A stretch of 64,000 bases of DNA from CAWBXL01 sp963837365 (GTDB lineage: Bacteria > Acidobacteriota > Terriglobia > Terriglobales > Acidobacteriaceae), in the NCBI GenBank assembly GCA_963837365.1, contig CAWIMW010000002.1:1-64000 (forward strand). Reading direction: 5' to 3'. Of the stretch, positions 16,852 to 25,901 are shown piece by piece. How positions within the stretch are numbered: position 1 is the stretch's first letter; each line of letters opens with the position of its first letter. The notes below the pieces were generated by a model. That model worked only from the letters and a program-made list of their open reading frames with translations. It was not told the origin of the DNA and did not search any database. Position numbers and translations under genes: made by a program.

Positions 16852-18881
16852 CCCCGTTCCTCCGCAAAACGCGACGCCACAAATGGGGCTTCCTTGACCT
16901 TGGCGGGTTTCCGCCCGCTGAGTACGCGTACCCATTCCATCACCGATTCCAGGAGCACCAGCGCCACCATTCCCATCAGCACACCTGTCACCACGGCATC
17001 CAGACGGTCGTTAAAGATCAGACGGGCATTGCCTCCGCTGGCCGCAAGTTGACTAGCATGTGCCAGAAAACCTATGCGCGGATTCGCGTCAAACATCTTT
17101 TGCCATGAGGCGGTAAAGGTGACGGTCACAAGCCACAGCAACGGGACCAAAGTCACGAACATGTAACGTGACTTCCCCATCTTCACGATGATGGTTGTGG
17201 CCACACAAAAGGCCACCGTGGCCAGCAACTGATTGGAAATCCCGAACAACGGCCACAGCGAATTAATTCCGCCCAGCGGGTCCTTTACCCCCTGCCACAG
17301 AAAATATCCCCAAGCCCCGGCAATGAGGGCGCTGGTGAAAATGATCGAGGGATACCAACTGGTACGCCCCAGAGGCTTCCAGACATGGCCAAGCGCATCC
17401 TGCACCATGAACCGGCCGACCCGTGTGCCGGCGTCAAGAATCGTCAGGATGAAAAGCGCTTCAAACATGATGGCGAAGTGATACCAGATGGCCATCACTG
17501 CTTGTCCTCCTAAACTGTTGGAAAAAATATGCGCCATACCCACGGCAAATGCCGGTGCGCCACCGGTGCGGTTGAAAAGTGTTTGCTCGCCGACTGCCTG
17601 CGCCAGAGACTGCATCTGCGCAGCGTCAACGGTAAAACCCCATCCGCTGATGGTTGCCACGGCAGCATCTGCGGTAGTTCCCACCACGCCCGCGGGGCTG
17701 TTGATCGCAAAATACACTCCCGGTTGCAAAACGCAGGCTGCGACGGTCGCCATGATGGCCACCATGGACTCAGCCAGCATGGCGCCGTAACCGACCATGC
17801 GGGTCTCAGTCTCACGGCGGATTAGTTTAGGGGTGGTACCGCTGGAGATCAGCGCATGAAAACCGCTGACCGCCCCACAAGCAATGGTGATGAATGCAAA
17901 CGGAAAGATATTCCCCGCGAAGATGGGACCGGTTCCATCAATAAAACGGGTCAGCGGAGGCATATGCAGCGTGGGATGGAAGACCACGATTCCTACGGCC
18001 AGCAAGCCAATTGTTCCCAGCTTCACAAAAGTGCTCAGATAATCGCGCGGAGCCAGCAACAACCACACCGGCAGCGCGGAAGCCGCAAAACCATATAGAA
18101 CGATTAGAATCGCCAGCGCCGGCGCACTCAGCGTAAATACCTTGGCAAGCGACGGGCTGTGTGCCACCCACTGGCCGCCAAATATCGCCAATATCACCAG
18201 CAGAAAGCCGAGGATGGAGGATTCCAGGACCTTCCCCGGTCGCAAGTGACGAAGATAGATGCCCATCAACAGCGCAATGGGAATCGTCATGGCAATGGTG
18301 AACGTTCCCCAGGGGCTCGATTTCAGCGCGTTGACCACCACTAACGCCACAACTCCGAGCAGGATCACTACGATACTGATCACCGCGGCGTAGGTGACAA
18401 TTCCTCCGACCCGGCCAATTTCCTCCCGCGCCATTTCGGTGAGCGATTTGCCATCGCGGCGGACAGAAAACAGGAGAATGACAAAATCCTGCACGCATCC
18501 GCCAAGGACTGCGCCCGCTAGTACCCACAGCGTTCCCGGCAAATATCCAAATTGCGCGGCCAGCACTGGGCCTACCAACGGCCCCGGCCCGGCAATTGCT
18601 GCGAAGTGATGCCCGAACACAACCCATTTGTTGGTAGCGACAAAGTCGCGCCCGTTTTCCAGCCGTTCCGCGGGAGTGGCGCGAATCGGGTCGAGCGCCA
18701 GCACCTTGGCGGCGATAAATTTGCTGTAGAAGCGGTAGCCGATGGCGTACACACAAACCGCGGCCACTACCAGCCACATGGCGTTGATCTGCTCGCCGCG
18801 ATGCAGCGCGATTGTGGCCACCGCCAGAGTGCCCAGGGCTGCAACCAGGAACCAGACTGTTGAACCGAGTAACTTAGACAT
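16848..18881 (-). CDS. cstA: Carbon starvation protein A family transporter
   Basis: The 677-aa polytopic membrane protein has the CstA family hallmarks: an N-terminal block (YRFYSKFIAAKVLALD), PTNKW-like VATNKWVVFGHHFAAIAGPGPLVGPVLAAQ, and GAVLGGCVQDF. The CstA C-terminal transmembrane part includes SLWPLFGISNQLLA. Relatives import peptides or pyruvate in proton-coupled fashion; the substrate here cannot be read from sequence. Length matches CstA (about 700 aa). ATG 18881 has only a weak ribosome site. It leads the set cstA-ybdD-ruvC on the minus strand and is divergent from the glycosyltransferase-like gene at 19008. Confidence 0.92.
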   Translation of the reverse strand: MSKLLGSTVWFLVAALGTLAVATIALHRGEQINAMWLVVAAVCVYAIGYRFYSKFIAAKVLALDPIRATPAERLENGRDFVATNKWVVFGHHFAAIAGPGPLVGPVLAAQFGYLPGTLWVLAGAVLGGCVQDFVILLFSVRRDGKSLTEMAREEIGRVGGIVTYAAVISIVVILLGVVALVVVNALKSSPWGTFTIAMTIPIALLMGIYLRHLRPGKVLESSILGFLLVILAIFGGQWVAHSPSLAKVFTLSAPALAILIVLYGFAASALPVWLLLAPRDYLSTFVKLGTIGLLAVGIVVFHPTLHMPPLTRFIDGTGPIFAGNIFPFAFITIACGAVSGFHALISSGTTPKLIRRETETRMVGYGAMLAESMVAIMATVAACVLQPGVYFAINSPAGVVGTTADAAVATISGWGFTVDAAQMQSLAQAVGEQTLFNRTGGAPAFAVGMAHIFSNSLGGQAVMAIWYHFAIMFEALFILTILDAGTRVGRFMVQDALGHVWKPLGRTSWYPSIIFTSALIAGAWGYFLWQGVKDPLGGINSLWPLFGISNQLLATVAFCVATTIIVKMGKSRYMFVTLVPLLWLVTVTFTASWQKMFDANPRIGFLAHASQLAASGGNARLIFNDRLDAVVTGVLMGMVALVLLESVMEWVRVLSGRKPAKVKEAPFVASRFAEERG

Positions 18882-19007
18882 TGGAAGGATCGGAAATTGT
18901 CCTTAGCGCCAGTCATTGTGGACGAATACCGACAAGCGGCGCAAGCCGAAAACAGACTCAGGTTGCGTAATTGACATCATGCCGGCCAGACTCGAAAATC
19001 CGCTTAC

Positions 19008-20702
19008 ATGCTAAATATCCCTGTGCGGCCCACCCCGTGGTGGTTCTACCTGATCGAATTGATCGTAGTAACAGCGTGGGCCGCCTTCCTACGGTTCTCA
19101 TTCCGCACACGCAGTAAGACAAGCATCCCTTATCCGTTTCACAGTTGGCTGGGACGCCTCGCACAAAGAAAAACATGGTGCATTTTCGTAATTGGCTTTG
19201 GAACGCTATTTACGCGCATCGCATTGCTTCCGCTTCTCGGCGTTCCTCAGCCTAGTGCGCACGACGAATTCAGTTATTTACTGGCCGCTGACACGTTTGC
19301 CCAGGGACGTCTCACCAATCCGACGCACCCGATGTGGGTTCATTTCGAGACCTTCCACGTCATTCAGCAGCCGACCTATTCGTCCATTTACCCTCCAGCG
19401 CAAGGTCTGGCGCTCGCAGCAGGACAGCGGTTGGGGCATCCCTGGATTGGCGAGTGGCTCGTCACCGGCCTCATGTGCGCAGCCTTTTGCTGGATGCTGC
19501 AAGGCTGGCTGCCCCCGAGATGGGCGCTTTATGGCGCCATCATCGCATTTCTGCGGCTGGGGATTTTCAGCTATTGGATGAATGCCTACTGGAGTTCCTC
19601 GATTGTTGCACTGGGAGGAGCGCTGGTCATCGGTGCATTGCCGCGCATCAAGAGACGGCGGAAGGTGCGTGATGCAATTTGCATGGGGTTGGGACTGGCA
19701 ATTCTCGCCAATAGTCGTCCTTATGAAGGGTTTGTCCTTGGAGTCACGGTGGCCCTAGCACTTGCGGCTTGGATGGTCAGATCTCGCAGCCCGAACTTCA
19801 AAGTCATAACCGCGCAGGTGATATTGCCGCTCAGCTTCGTGCTTCTGGTTGCGGCCGCCGGTACTGGGTATTTCTATTACCGCGTCACTGGCAACCCTTT
19901 GCGGATGACTTATCAGGTTGACTCACAAATTTATACTCCGGTGCCTTTTTTCCTGTGGCAGGGGCCGCGGGCTGAACCCATCTATCGTCACCCTGTAATA
20001 CAAAAATTCTACGAGGATGACTTGCATGGCTATTTTGAGCACAGAACGGTCGCGGGCTTTCTTTCCTATTCAGCCAATCGCTCGTTAGTGTTGTGGAGTT
20101 TCTTCTTGCGGCCCGTGGCCAGTATTCCGCTCATCGTCTTGCCCTGGCTTTGGCGCGACCGCCGCATGCGGTTTCTGTTGATGGCAAGCGCGGTATTTTT
20201 TGTCGCCCTGATGATTGGGACCTGGGGACTTCCCCATTACGCCGCGCCGGCTGCGGGAATTCTGTTCATCATTCTTACGCAATGTTGCCGACGATTGTCG
20301 TTGTGGAACTGGCACCAGCGGCCGCTGGGAAGGAGTGTGGTTCAGGCCATTCCAGTAGTGTTATTGGGGGCCGTTTTTTTGAGGATCGCAGCGATTGCCG
20401 CACATGCGCCGAGTGAGGGAAGATGGCCGCGCGGAAACGTGGATCGCGCCGCGGTGATGAACTATTTGAAAAACACGCCGGGCAACGACCTTGTCATCGT
20501 GGACTATTCGCCTACCCACGACGAGAATTCCGAATGGGTATACAACGCGGCGGAGATTGATTCATCACCAGTTGTCTGGGCACGGGACATGGGAGACCGA
20601 AACAATCAGGAGTTATTGCGGTATTTCCATAATAGGAAAGTATGGCGTCTGCAAGCGGATGCCGATCCCCCAAAGCTGGCAACCTACAAAGCCATGCCCT
20701 AG
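19008..20702 (+). CDS. GT-C-like polytopic membrane glycosyltransferase
   Basis: The 564-aa protein has about 10-11 hydrophobic segments and an acidic motif in the first outside loop, HDEFSYLLAADTFAQGR (about 84-100). This matches the GT-C pattern in which a DE pair binds a lipid-phosphate sugar donor. A C-terminal soluble part (about 470-564) includes NTPGNDLVIVDYSP. Such enzymes transfer sugars from polyprenyl carriers at the outer face of the membrane. Family number is not assigned. ATG 19008 is the first of the frame. It is followed 45 bp downstream by another membrane glycosyltransferase. Confidence 0.7.
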   Translation: MLNIPVRPTPWWFYLIELIVVTAWAAFLRFSFRTRSKTSIPYPFHSWLGRLAQRKTWCIFVIGFGTLFTRIALLPLLGVPQPSAHDEFSYLLAADTFAQGRLTNPTHPMWVHFETFHVIQQPTYSSIYPPAQGLALAAGQRLGHPWIGEWLVTGLMCAAFCWMLQGWLPPRWALYGAIIAFLRLGIFSYWMNAYWSSSIVALGGALVIGALPRIKRRRKVRDAICMGLGLAILANSRPYEGFVLGVTVALALAAWMVRSRSPNFKVITAQVILPLSFVLLVAAAGTGYFYYRVTGNPLRMTYQVDSQIYTPVPFFLWQGPRAEPIYRHPVIQKFYEDDLHGYFEHRTVAGFLSYSANRSLVLWSFFLRPVASIPLIVLPWLWRDRRMRFLLMASAVFFVALMIGTWGLPHYAAPAAGILFIILTQCCRRLSLWNWHQRPLGRSVVQAIPVVLLGAVFLRIAAIAAHAPSEGRWPRGNVDRAAVMNYLKNTPGNDLVIVDYSPTHDENSEWVYNAAEIDSSPVVWARDMGDRNNQELLRYFHNRKVWRLQADADPPKLATYKAMP

Positions 20703-20747
20703 TTAGCATTGGAAGCCGTCCGGTTCGGTATCATAGGCATCTCTCGG

Positions 20748-21977
20748 ATGCCGAAGATTCACCTTGATCGCTGGCTGACGGTCCGCCGGGTACGGATCCA
20801 CGCCTTTCTGTTGGCCGTCGGCATCTGGACCGCATTCTTTGTGAACCTGAATACGCCAGGCCTGCGCGATCGCGGAGGCTTGATCAAGGGCACGGATTTT
20901 TTACATTTCTACACCCTGGGCACCCTGGCACGAGAAAGCCGGGGAGACCTGCTTTACAACATTTCCGCGCAAACCGATTTACTGGAAAAAATAGTCCCGG
21001 AAGCACGCAATTTCGTTTACGTCCCACTCTACGGCCCGCAGGTTTCGCTGCTTTTTTATCCTTTCTCAGACCTCCCTTATTCCAACGCACTGTGGCTGTG
21101 GTCGTTGCTGAATGTTCTGATCTATGCCGTTTGCTGCTATTGGGTGTGGAAGCGCTGTCGGAACCTCGCCGGCCAGGGTCTGACCGTGTTGCTGGCGGCA
21201 GTTGCCTTCCCCGGGATTTCTCAACTGCTAGTCTGGGGGCAGACTGCGGGATTGGCCTTGCTCTTCTTCACTCTCGCGTATCTGGCATTGCGCAGCAAAC
21301 AGGATTTTCTTGCCGGGTTAGCCATTGGTTGTTTGATCTTTAAACCTCAGCTCGGCTTGGCGGCAGCAGTAGTTTTCCTTCTTACGAAAAGGGGGCGGGT
21401 AGTGGGCGGTGCGGTCCTGTCTGCTTTCCTCCAGTTGGCGATAGGATGGCTGCACTACGGTGCCGCCGTCATGCACGACTATCTGGATACAATCACGCGT
21501 ACCGTTCAAATTATGACGCTGCTGGAGCCCCGCCCTTATCAAACACATTCTCTGCGGACTTTCTGGTCGATGATCATCCCCTGGCCGGGCGTTTCCTTTG
21601 CCCTTTACTTATTAAGCGCTGTGATTGTCTTGGCGCTGGTGGTCCGATGTTGGCGTGACAGATTTCCTTTGCAACTCCAATTTGCAGCCTTGCTGGTTGC
21701 CACAGTCCTGGTCTCCCCTCACTTGACCGTCTATGACCTTGTCATACTGGCGCCAGGATTTTTACTCCTTGCGGACTGGACATTGGGCCACGCTTCAGCC
21801 AAGCAAAGCAGTCCGCTGCAACTTCTTATCTACTCTTGCTTTGTATTGTTTCTGCTTGGCCCCGTCGTTCGGGTGGTCCATGTACAGTTTTCGGTGATCG
21901 CCATGACCTCAATCGTCCTGTTTCTGCCCCGCACTTCCCTTATTTCTGAGGATACCGCTACACTACTTACGCCATGA
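20748..21977 (+). CDS. GT87/DUF2029-like membrane glycosyltransferase
   Basis: The 409-aa polytopic protein has the characteristic first-loop sequence GTDFLHFYTLG, an outside YNISAQTDLLEK segment, PLYGPQVSLLFYPF, and about nine membrane helices, as in mannosyltransferase-like GT87 proteins. Its substrate is unknown. The start is uncertain: ATG 20748 gives a basic N-terminus (MPKIHLDRW) before the first helix; a TTG at 20709 in the same frame would add 13 residues, and neither has a clear ribosome site. It ends overlapping the DUF3467 gene by four bases. Confidence 0.75.
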   Translation: MPKIHLDRWLTVRRVRIHAFLLAVGIWTAFFVNLNTPGLRDRGGLIKGTDFLHFYTLGTLARESRGDLLYNISAQTDLLEKIVPEARNFVYVPLYGPQVSLLFYPFSDLPYSNALWLWSLLNVLIYAVCCYWVWKRCRNLAGQGLTVLLAAVAFPGISQLLVWGQTAGLALLFFTLAYLALRSKQDFLAGLAIGCLIFKPQLGLAAAVVFLLTKRGRVVGGAVLSAFLQLAIGWLHYGAAVMHDYLDTITRTVQIMTLLEPRPYQTHSLRTFWSMIIPWPGVSFALYLLSAVIVLALVVRCWRDRFPLQLQFAALLVATVLVSPHLTVYDLVILAPGFLLLADWTLGHASAKQSSPLQLLIYSCFVLFLLGPVVRVVHVQFSVIAMTSIVLFLPRTSLISEDTATLLTP

Positions 21978-22270
21978 CTAACCCAACTCAACCCAACATC
22001 AAACTGGTGCAAACCGAAGCCTATCGCGAGAACTATTCCAACAGCGTGCAAGTCCGGGTCAGCGTCTGGGACTTCTTTCTGGTATTTGGCACCATCGAGC
22101 AGCAGAGCGAGAACCAGGTGGAGATGCGAAACTTTCAGGGCATTTACCTGAGCCCGCAACAGGCCAAGGCACTGGTTTCCATCCTGCAACAAAATGTCAC
22201 CAGCTATGAGAATGCGTTCGGCGAGATCAAGCTCGATCCGCGCATGGCAACCCCTGGACAGATCAATTAG
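21974..22270 (+). CDS. DUF3467 domain-containing protein
   Basis: This 98-aa soluble protein matches the DUF3467 pattern: YRENYSNSVQVRVSVWDFFLVFG near residues 18-40, then a small C-terminal segment with LSPQQAKALVSIL. The family is widespread and uncharacterised. ATG 21974 overlaps the preceding glycosyltransferase stop (ATGA). The next glycosyltransferase starts 7 bp after its stop, so it is embedded in a glycosyltransferase operon, which is the only clue to its role. Confidence 0.85.
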   Translation: MTNPTQPNIKLVQTEAYRENYSNSVQVRVSVWDFFLVFGTIEQQSENQVEMRNFQGIYLSPQQAKALVSILQQNVTSYENAFGEIKLDPRMATPGQIN

Positions 22271-22276
22271 ATCGCC

Positions 22277-23941
22277 GTGCTTGCCAGAGACAGCAGACGC
22301 TCCTTCATTGATTCAGTGCCTATTCTGGCCTTAATTTTCTTCATCCTGGTCGCGCTGCATCTTCCTCTACTGAAATTGCCTTATTTTTGGGATGAAGCGG
22401 GATATTACATCCCCGCCGCTCATGATTTATTCCTTACGGGCTGGTTGATTCCGCACACCACAATTTCCAACGCCCATCCTCCGTTGGTCATGGCATATCT
22501 GGCGCTGTGGTGGAAGGTCCTTGGATTCGCCCCATCGGTCACCCGGGTTGCGATGCTGTTCATGTCGTCGTTCGCGTTGTTGGGGTTATTTCGATTGGCA
22601 AAAGCCGTCGCCAACGCCGAGGTTGCGGTTGTCTCGGTCGTCTGTACCGCCCTCTATCCAGTATTCTTCGCCCAGAGTTCGCTCGCTCATCTGGATCTGG
22701 CCGCGGCGGGATTTACTGTTTGGGGATTGAAAGCTTATGTGGAGAAACGCAGCATCGCCACGGCCGCGTGGTTCTCAATCGCGGTGCTCACCAAAGAAAC
22801 TGCGATTCTCGCGCCAATCGCCCTAGCAACGTGGGAACTATTACAAACTCTATGGGAGCGAAGGTTGAATGCAGCTTCTGCCACGCATTCCAAGTCTCTT
22901 CTATTTTCGCTGGCCTTCCCGGCTCTGCCTTTGGCGCTTTGGTACGCTTATCACTACCTCCGTACCGGCTTCATCTTCGGCAACCCGGAATTTCTGCGTT
23001 ACAACGTGGAAGCGACGCTGCACCCCCTGCGTATCCTTCTCGCCATGCTGTTGCGCCTGTGGCAGACGTTTGGCTATATGAATTTGCTCTTGCTGAGCCT
23101 TTCCGGAGTGCTGGCGATGTGGCTGCCGCCCCTGCAAGATGGCGGTAAGGAGCGCCCGAGGATTGCGCTGAACGTGCAATTCGCTTTTCTGGCCATTGTG
23201 ACCGTTTATGTCATCGCTATGGCAGTGATCGGCGGAGCTGTGTTGGCGCGATATATGCTCCCGGTCGTCCCACTGGTCATACTAGTTTTTGTTTCCACGC
23301 TATGGCGCAGGCTGAGGATGTGGCGCTGGATTGTCGCCATTGTTGTAGTTGGTTTCATTCTTGGGCTTTTCGTCAATCCACCGTACGTGTTTTCTCCAGA
23401 GGACAATCTTGCGTATCGGGACTATATCCAGTTGCATGAGGACGCAGAGCACTTCCTGGAAGCGCGCTATCCCATGGCCCGCGTGCTTACCGCGTGGCCG
23501 GCCAGCGATGAATTGACGCGTCCCTTCCTTGGCTACGTGTCCCGTCCCGTACGGGTCGTGCGAATTGAGGACTTTCGCCTGGAACAGTTGATGTCCGCAA
23601 GCGATGCGCGCTCCGGATTCAGCGTGGCCCTGGTTTTCTCCACCAAGTACAACCCTCCCCATCCCCTGGTGCGAACTTGGCCGGCTTGGGAACGGCTCAA
23701 AGCCCGCTTCTTCGACTCCCACACCGACGTCCCGCCGGGCCTTGCGGCACAGATTCTGGGTGGCGAAATCGTATTCACTGAAAAGCGCACGGGGCAATGG
23801 GTGGCAGTCATTGAAATGCATCAAATTATGGAAGCCAGGGCTGAAACTAGCTTCGCATCACGTGGCAGGAATGGGTTTTTACAATCAGCCACACCGGCTG
23901 GCCAGGTTGAAGATGCAGGGCGTCACGTGCTGCCAAGGTGA
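22277..23941 (+). CDS. GT39/ArnT-like membrane glycosyltransferase
   Basis: The 554-aa polytopic protein shows YFWDEAGYYIPAAHDL at about 36-51, the GT39/GT83 acidic motif in the first periplasmic loop, then AHPPLVMAYLALWWKVLG. These enzymes move lipid-linked sugars to protein or glycan acceptors outside the membrane. The start is GTG 22277, the first in frame, with no strong ribosome site. The last ~37 residues (after IEMHQIMEARAE) overlap the 3' end of modC by 95 bp and are Arg/Gly-rich and unlike the rest. The natural end is probably near 23830, and the tail may be read-through from a lost stop or an indel. Confidence 0.75.
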   Translation: MLARDSRRSFIDSVPILALIFFILVALHLPLLKLPYFWDEAGYYIPAAHDLFLTGWLIPHTTISNAHPPLVMAYLALWWKVLGFAPSVTRVAMLFMSSFALLGLFRLAKAVANAEVAVVSVVCTALYPVFFAQSSLAHLDLAAAGFTVWGLKAYVEKRSIATAAWFSIAVLTKETAILAPIALATWELLQTLWERRLNAASATHSKSLLFSLAFPALPLALWYAYHYLRTGFIFGNPEFLRYNVEATLHPLRILLAMLLRLWQTFGYMNLLLLSLSGVLAMWLPPLQDGGKERPRIALNVQFAFLAIVTVYVIAMAVIGGAVLARYMLPVVPLVILVFVSTLWRRLRMWRWIVAIVVVGFILGLFVNPPYVFSPEDNLAYRDYIQLHEDAEHFLEARYPMARVLTAWPASDELTRPFLGYVSRPVRVVRIEDFRLEQLMSASDARSGFSVALVFSTKYNPPHPLVRTWPAWERLKARFFDSHTDVPPGLAAQILGGEIVFTEKRTGQWVAVIEMHQIMEARAETSFASRGRNGFLQSATPAGQVEDAGRHVLPR

Positions 23942-25018
23942 GATGCACTTCCATCTCAACGCCACAATTCACTTTAGCGACCACAATTACGTCACGCTGC
24001 CTAAGAGAAGTCATTTCCCCCGCAATAATATTTCTCGCGCTGAGGCCATCGGGATGGGAAGTCGCCAAAAGCACATCGCCCGCCTGGACTCCAATGCGCA
24101 AAGCTGACCCGACATCAGCCTTCACCAGCGGAGTCTCCAGTTCGACCGGGCTACCGGTGAGCCGGCAAGTCATGGTGCCACGGTCTTCGTGAACCGAGGC
24201 AACGCTGGCATCAAAGATGTTTTCAATTCCAGCCAGGCTGGCCACGGTTTCCTGGCGCGGCGCCATCATCACCTTATGCGGCGACCCATCGGCGATGATT
24301 TTCCCCTTCTCCAACAGCAACACCCGCTCGCCCAGGGCAAACACCTCCTCGCGGCTGTGAGTCACGTAAAGGATCGGAACACGATGAGTCTTCATTCCAG
24401 CGCACGCAAGTCTTCGATGATCTTCGATTTGGTCGGGGAATCGAGCGCGGCCAGCGGCTCATCCAGCAGAAGTACACAGGGATCTGTCACCAGGGTGCGC
24501 GCAAGCGCAACCCGCTGGCGCTCACCTCCGGAAATCTCCCGTGGTTTACGCTTGCGCAAATGCGTGATGTGAAACGATTGCAGAATCGCTTGGCTGCGGT
24601 CGCGACGCTCGGCAGCAGTCAGTTTCGAAAGCCCGTAGCAAATATTTTGTTCGGTGGTTAGATGGGGAAAGAGCGCAAGGTCCTGAAGCACGTAGCCGAT
24701 CTTGCGGCGATGCGCTGCAAGATTGACCTGAAGATCTGAATCAAGCAGCGTTTGACCGCCCACCGCAATTCTCCCGGAATCCGGGACGACGAGTCCGGCG
24801 ATGCAATCCAGAATGGTGGTTTTTCCTGCACCGGAGGCCCCGAACAAAATTGAGATTCCGGGCCCGGCCGTAAAGCCCACTTCCAATTTGAATGTATGCC
24901 CATCCGACAGATGTTTCCTGGAAGCGCGGACCTCAAGATTCTTCACCTCATTCGCCGATGAAACCGGGACGGTTGTGCTCACCGAGGGTTGGATTACCTC
25001 CATGGCCAAATCGCCCAC
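23847..25018 (-). pseudogene. modC: Molybdate ABC transporter ATPase, one-base frameshift
   Basis: The 5' frame (25018 to 24392) has Walker A GASGAGKTT, the signature ISGGERQRVALA and Walker B CVLLLDEP, then stops at RALE just before the H-loop. The other frame (from 24395) continues HRVPILYVTHSREEVFALGERV with the switch histidine and the C-terminal MOP/TOBE domain that binds oxyanion (VEMEVHLTLAARDALHL). The two frames meet in the four bases ATGA, where related proteins read straight through, so this is one gene of ~389 codons. The ATPase should energise ModB for molybdate or tungstate import. It overlaps the end of modB by 25 bp. Confidence 0.85.
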
Positions 25019-25668
25019 ACTTTCCGGTTCATGGCATAAACCAGCGAGAGCAATAAAAATGACAGCAACAGAAGTCCCGCCGCAGTTCGGTTGGCGGAGG
25101 CAAAATCAAATGCCTGCACGCGGTCGTAGATCGCGATGGAAACCGTTCGCGTAACCCCGGGAATGTTGCCTCCGACCATGAGCACCACCCCAAATTCTCC
25201 CATGGTGTGGGCAAAGCTCAAGGCCACTCCAGTCACTACTCCCGGGACCGATAACGGCAGAATCACACGAAAAAATGTCCGCAGCTTCGAAGCACCCAAG
25301 GTAGAAGAAGCAGCAATGAGCCGTGAGTCCACACTGGCGAACGCTGCGGAAAAGGGCTGAACCGCAAACGGCAGACTGTACAGAATGGAACCAATCACCA
25401 GCCCTTCAAACGTAAACGCCAAAGTATGCCCGGTGAGCCCCTGCCACCACCGCCCCAGCGGACTGTGCGATCCAAGCGCGACCAACACGTAAAACCCGAG
25501 CACAGTTGGCGGCAACACAATCGGCAACGCGACCACTGCTTCAACCAGAAACTTCCAGCGCCAGCGTGAATACGCAATCCAGTACGCGATGGGCAAGCCA
25601 AGCACAATTAGGACAACCGCAACCAATACCGCCAGGCGAGTTGTCAGCCATAAGGCCTGCCAGTCCAT
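24994..25668 (-). CDS. modB: Molybdate ABC transporter permease
   Basis: The 224-aa inner-membrane permease has about five helices and the coupling-loop motif ASSTLGASKLRTFFRVILP (about 140-158), including the EAA-type Gly. ModB-specific sequence includes LPIVLPPTVLGFYVL and HTMGEFGVVLMVGGN. It forms the channel for ModA-delivered oxyanion. No modA gene is next to it, so the binding protein must be elsewhere. ATG 25668 is preceded by GAGGGG 7 bp upstream. An 8-bp inverted repeat lies 35-60 bp upstream. Confidence 0.92.
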   Translation of the reverse strand: MDWQALWLTTRLAVLVAVVLIVLGLPIAYWIAYSRWRWKFLVEAVVALPIVLPPTVLGFYVLVALGSHSPLGRWWQGLTGHTLAFTFEGLVIGSILYSLPFAVQPFSAAFASVDSRLIAASSTLGASKLRTFFRVILPLSVPGVVTGVALSFAHTMGEFGVVLMVGGNIPGVTRTVSIAIYDRVQAFDFASANRTAAGLLLLSFLLLSLVYAMNRKVWAIWPWR

Positions 25669-25702
25669 TAGCGTTTCCCCTCAAAAAATACGTAGAAGGT
25701 AA

Positions 25703-25728
25703 ATATTTGTAAACCTCTCAACAAATAT
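25703..25728. promoter_or_regulatory. Inverted repeat between modBC and macAB, possible operator
   Basis: ATATTTGT (25703-25710) and ACAAATAT (25721-25728) form a perfect 8-bp inverted repeat with a 10-bp spacer, 35 bp upstream of the modB start. Position and A+T-rich symmetry would suit a repressor site (for example ModE-like), but the sequence does not match the E. coli ModE box. Confidence 0.4.
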
Positions 25729-25732
25729 GGGA

Positions 25733-25807
25733 GAGGCGGTGCCTCAGAATGTACCATTGAATTAGACACATAGAACGAAGGGAAGCACCGCGAATGACGG
25801 ATTCGCG
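25733..25807. repeat. Two further short hairpins in the modB-macA spacer
   Basis: GAGGC (25733-25737) pairs with GCCTC (25741-25745), and CGCGAAT (25789-25795) pairs perfectly with ATTCGCG (25801-25807) with a 5-nt loop. Together with the operator-like repeat at 25703 the 233-bp divergent spacer is unusually symmetric. Confidence 0.45.
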
Positions 25808-25901
25808 TCAATAATCTCTGGCGAAGCTTTTCCCTCCGATGCGGGTTTTACTAGTAGATGAATAGAACTCGTTAGTTGAATTCAAAGAAATCGAGGGTCT
25901 T

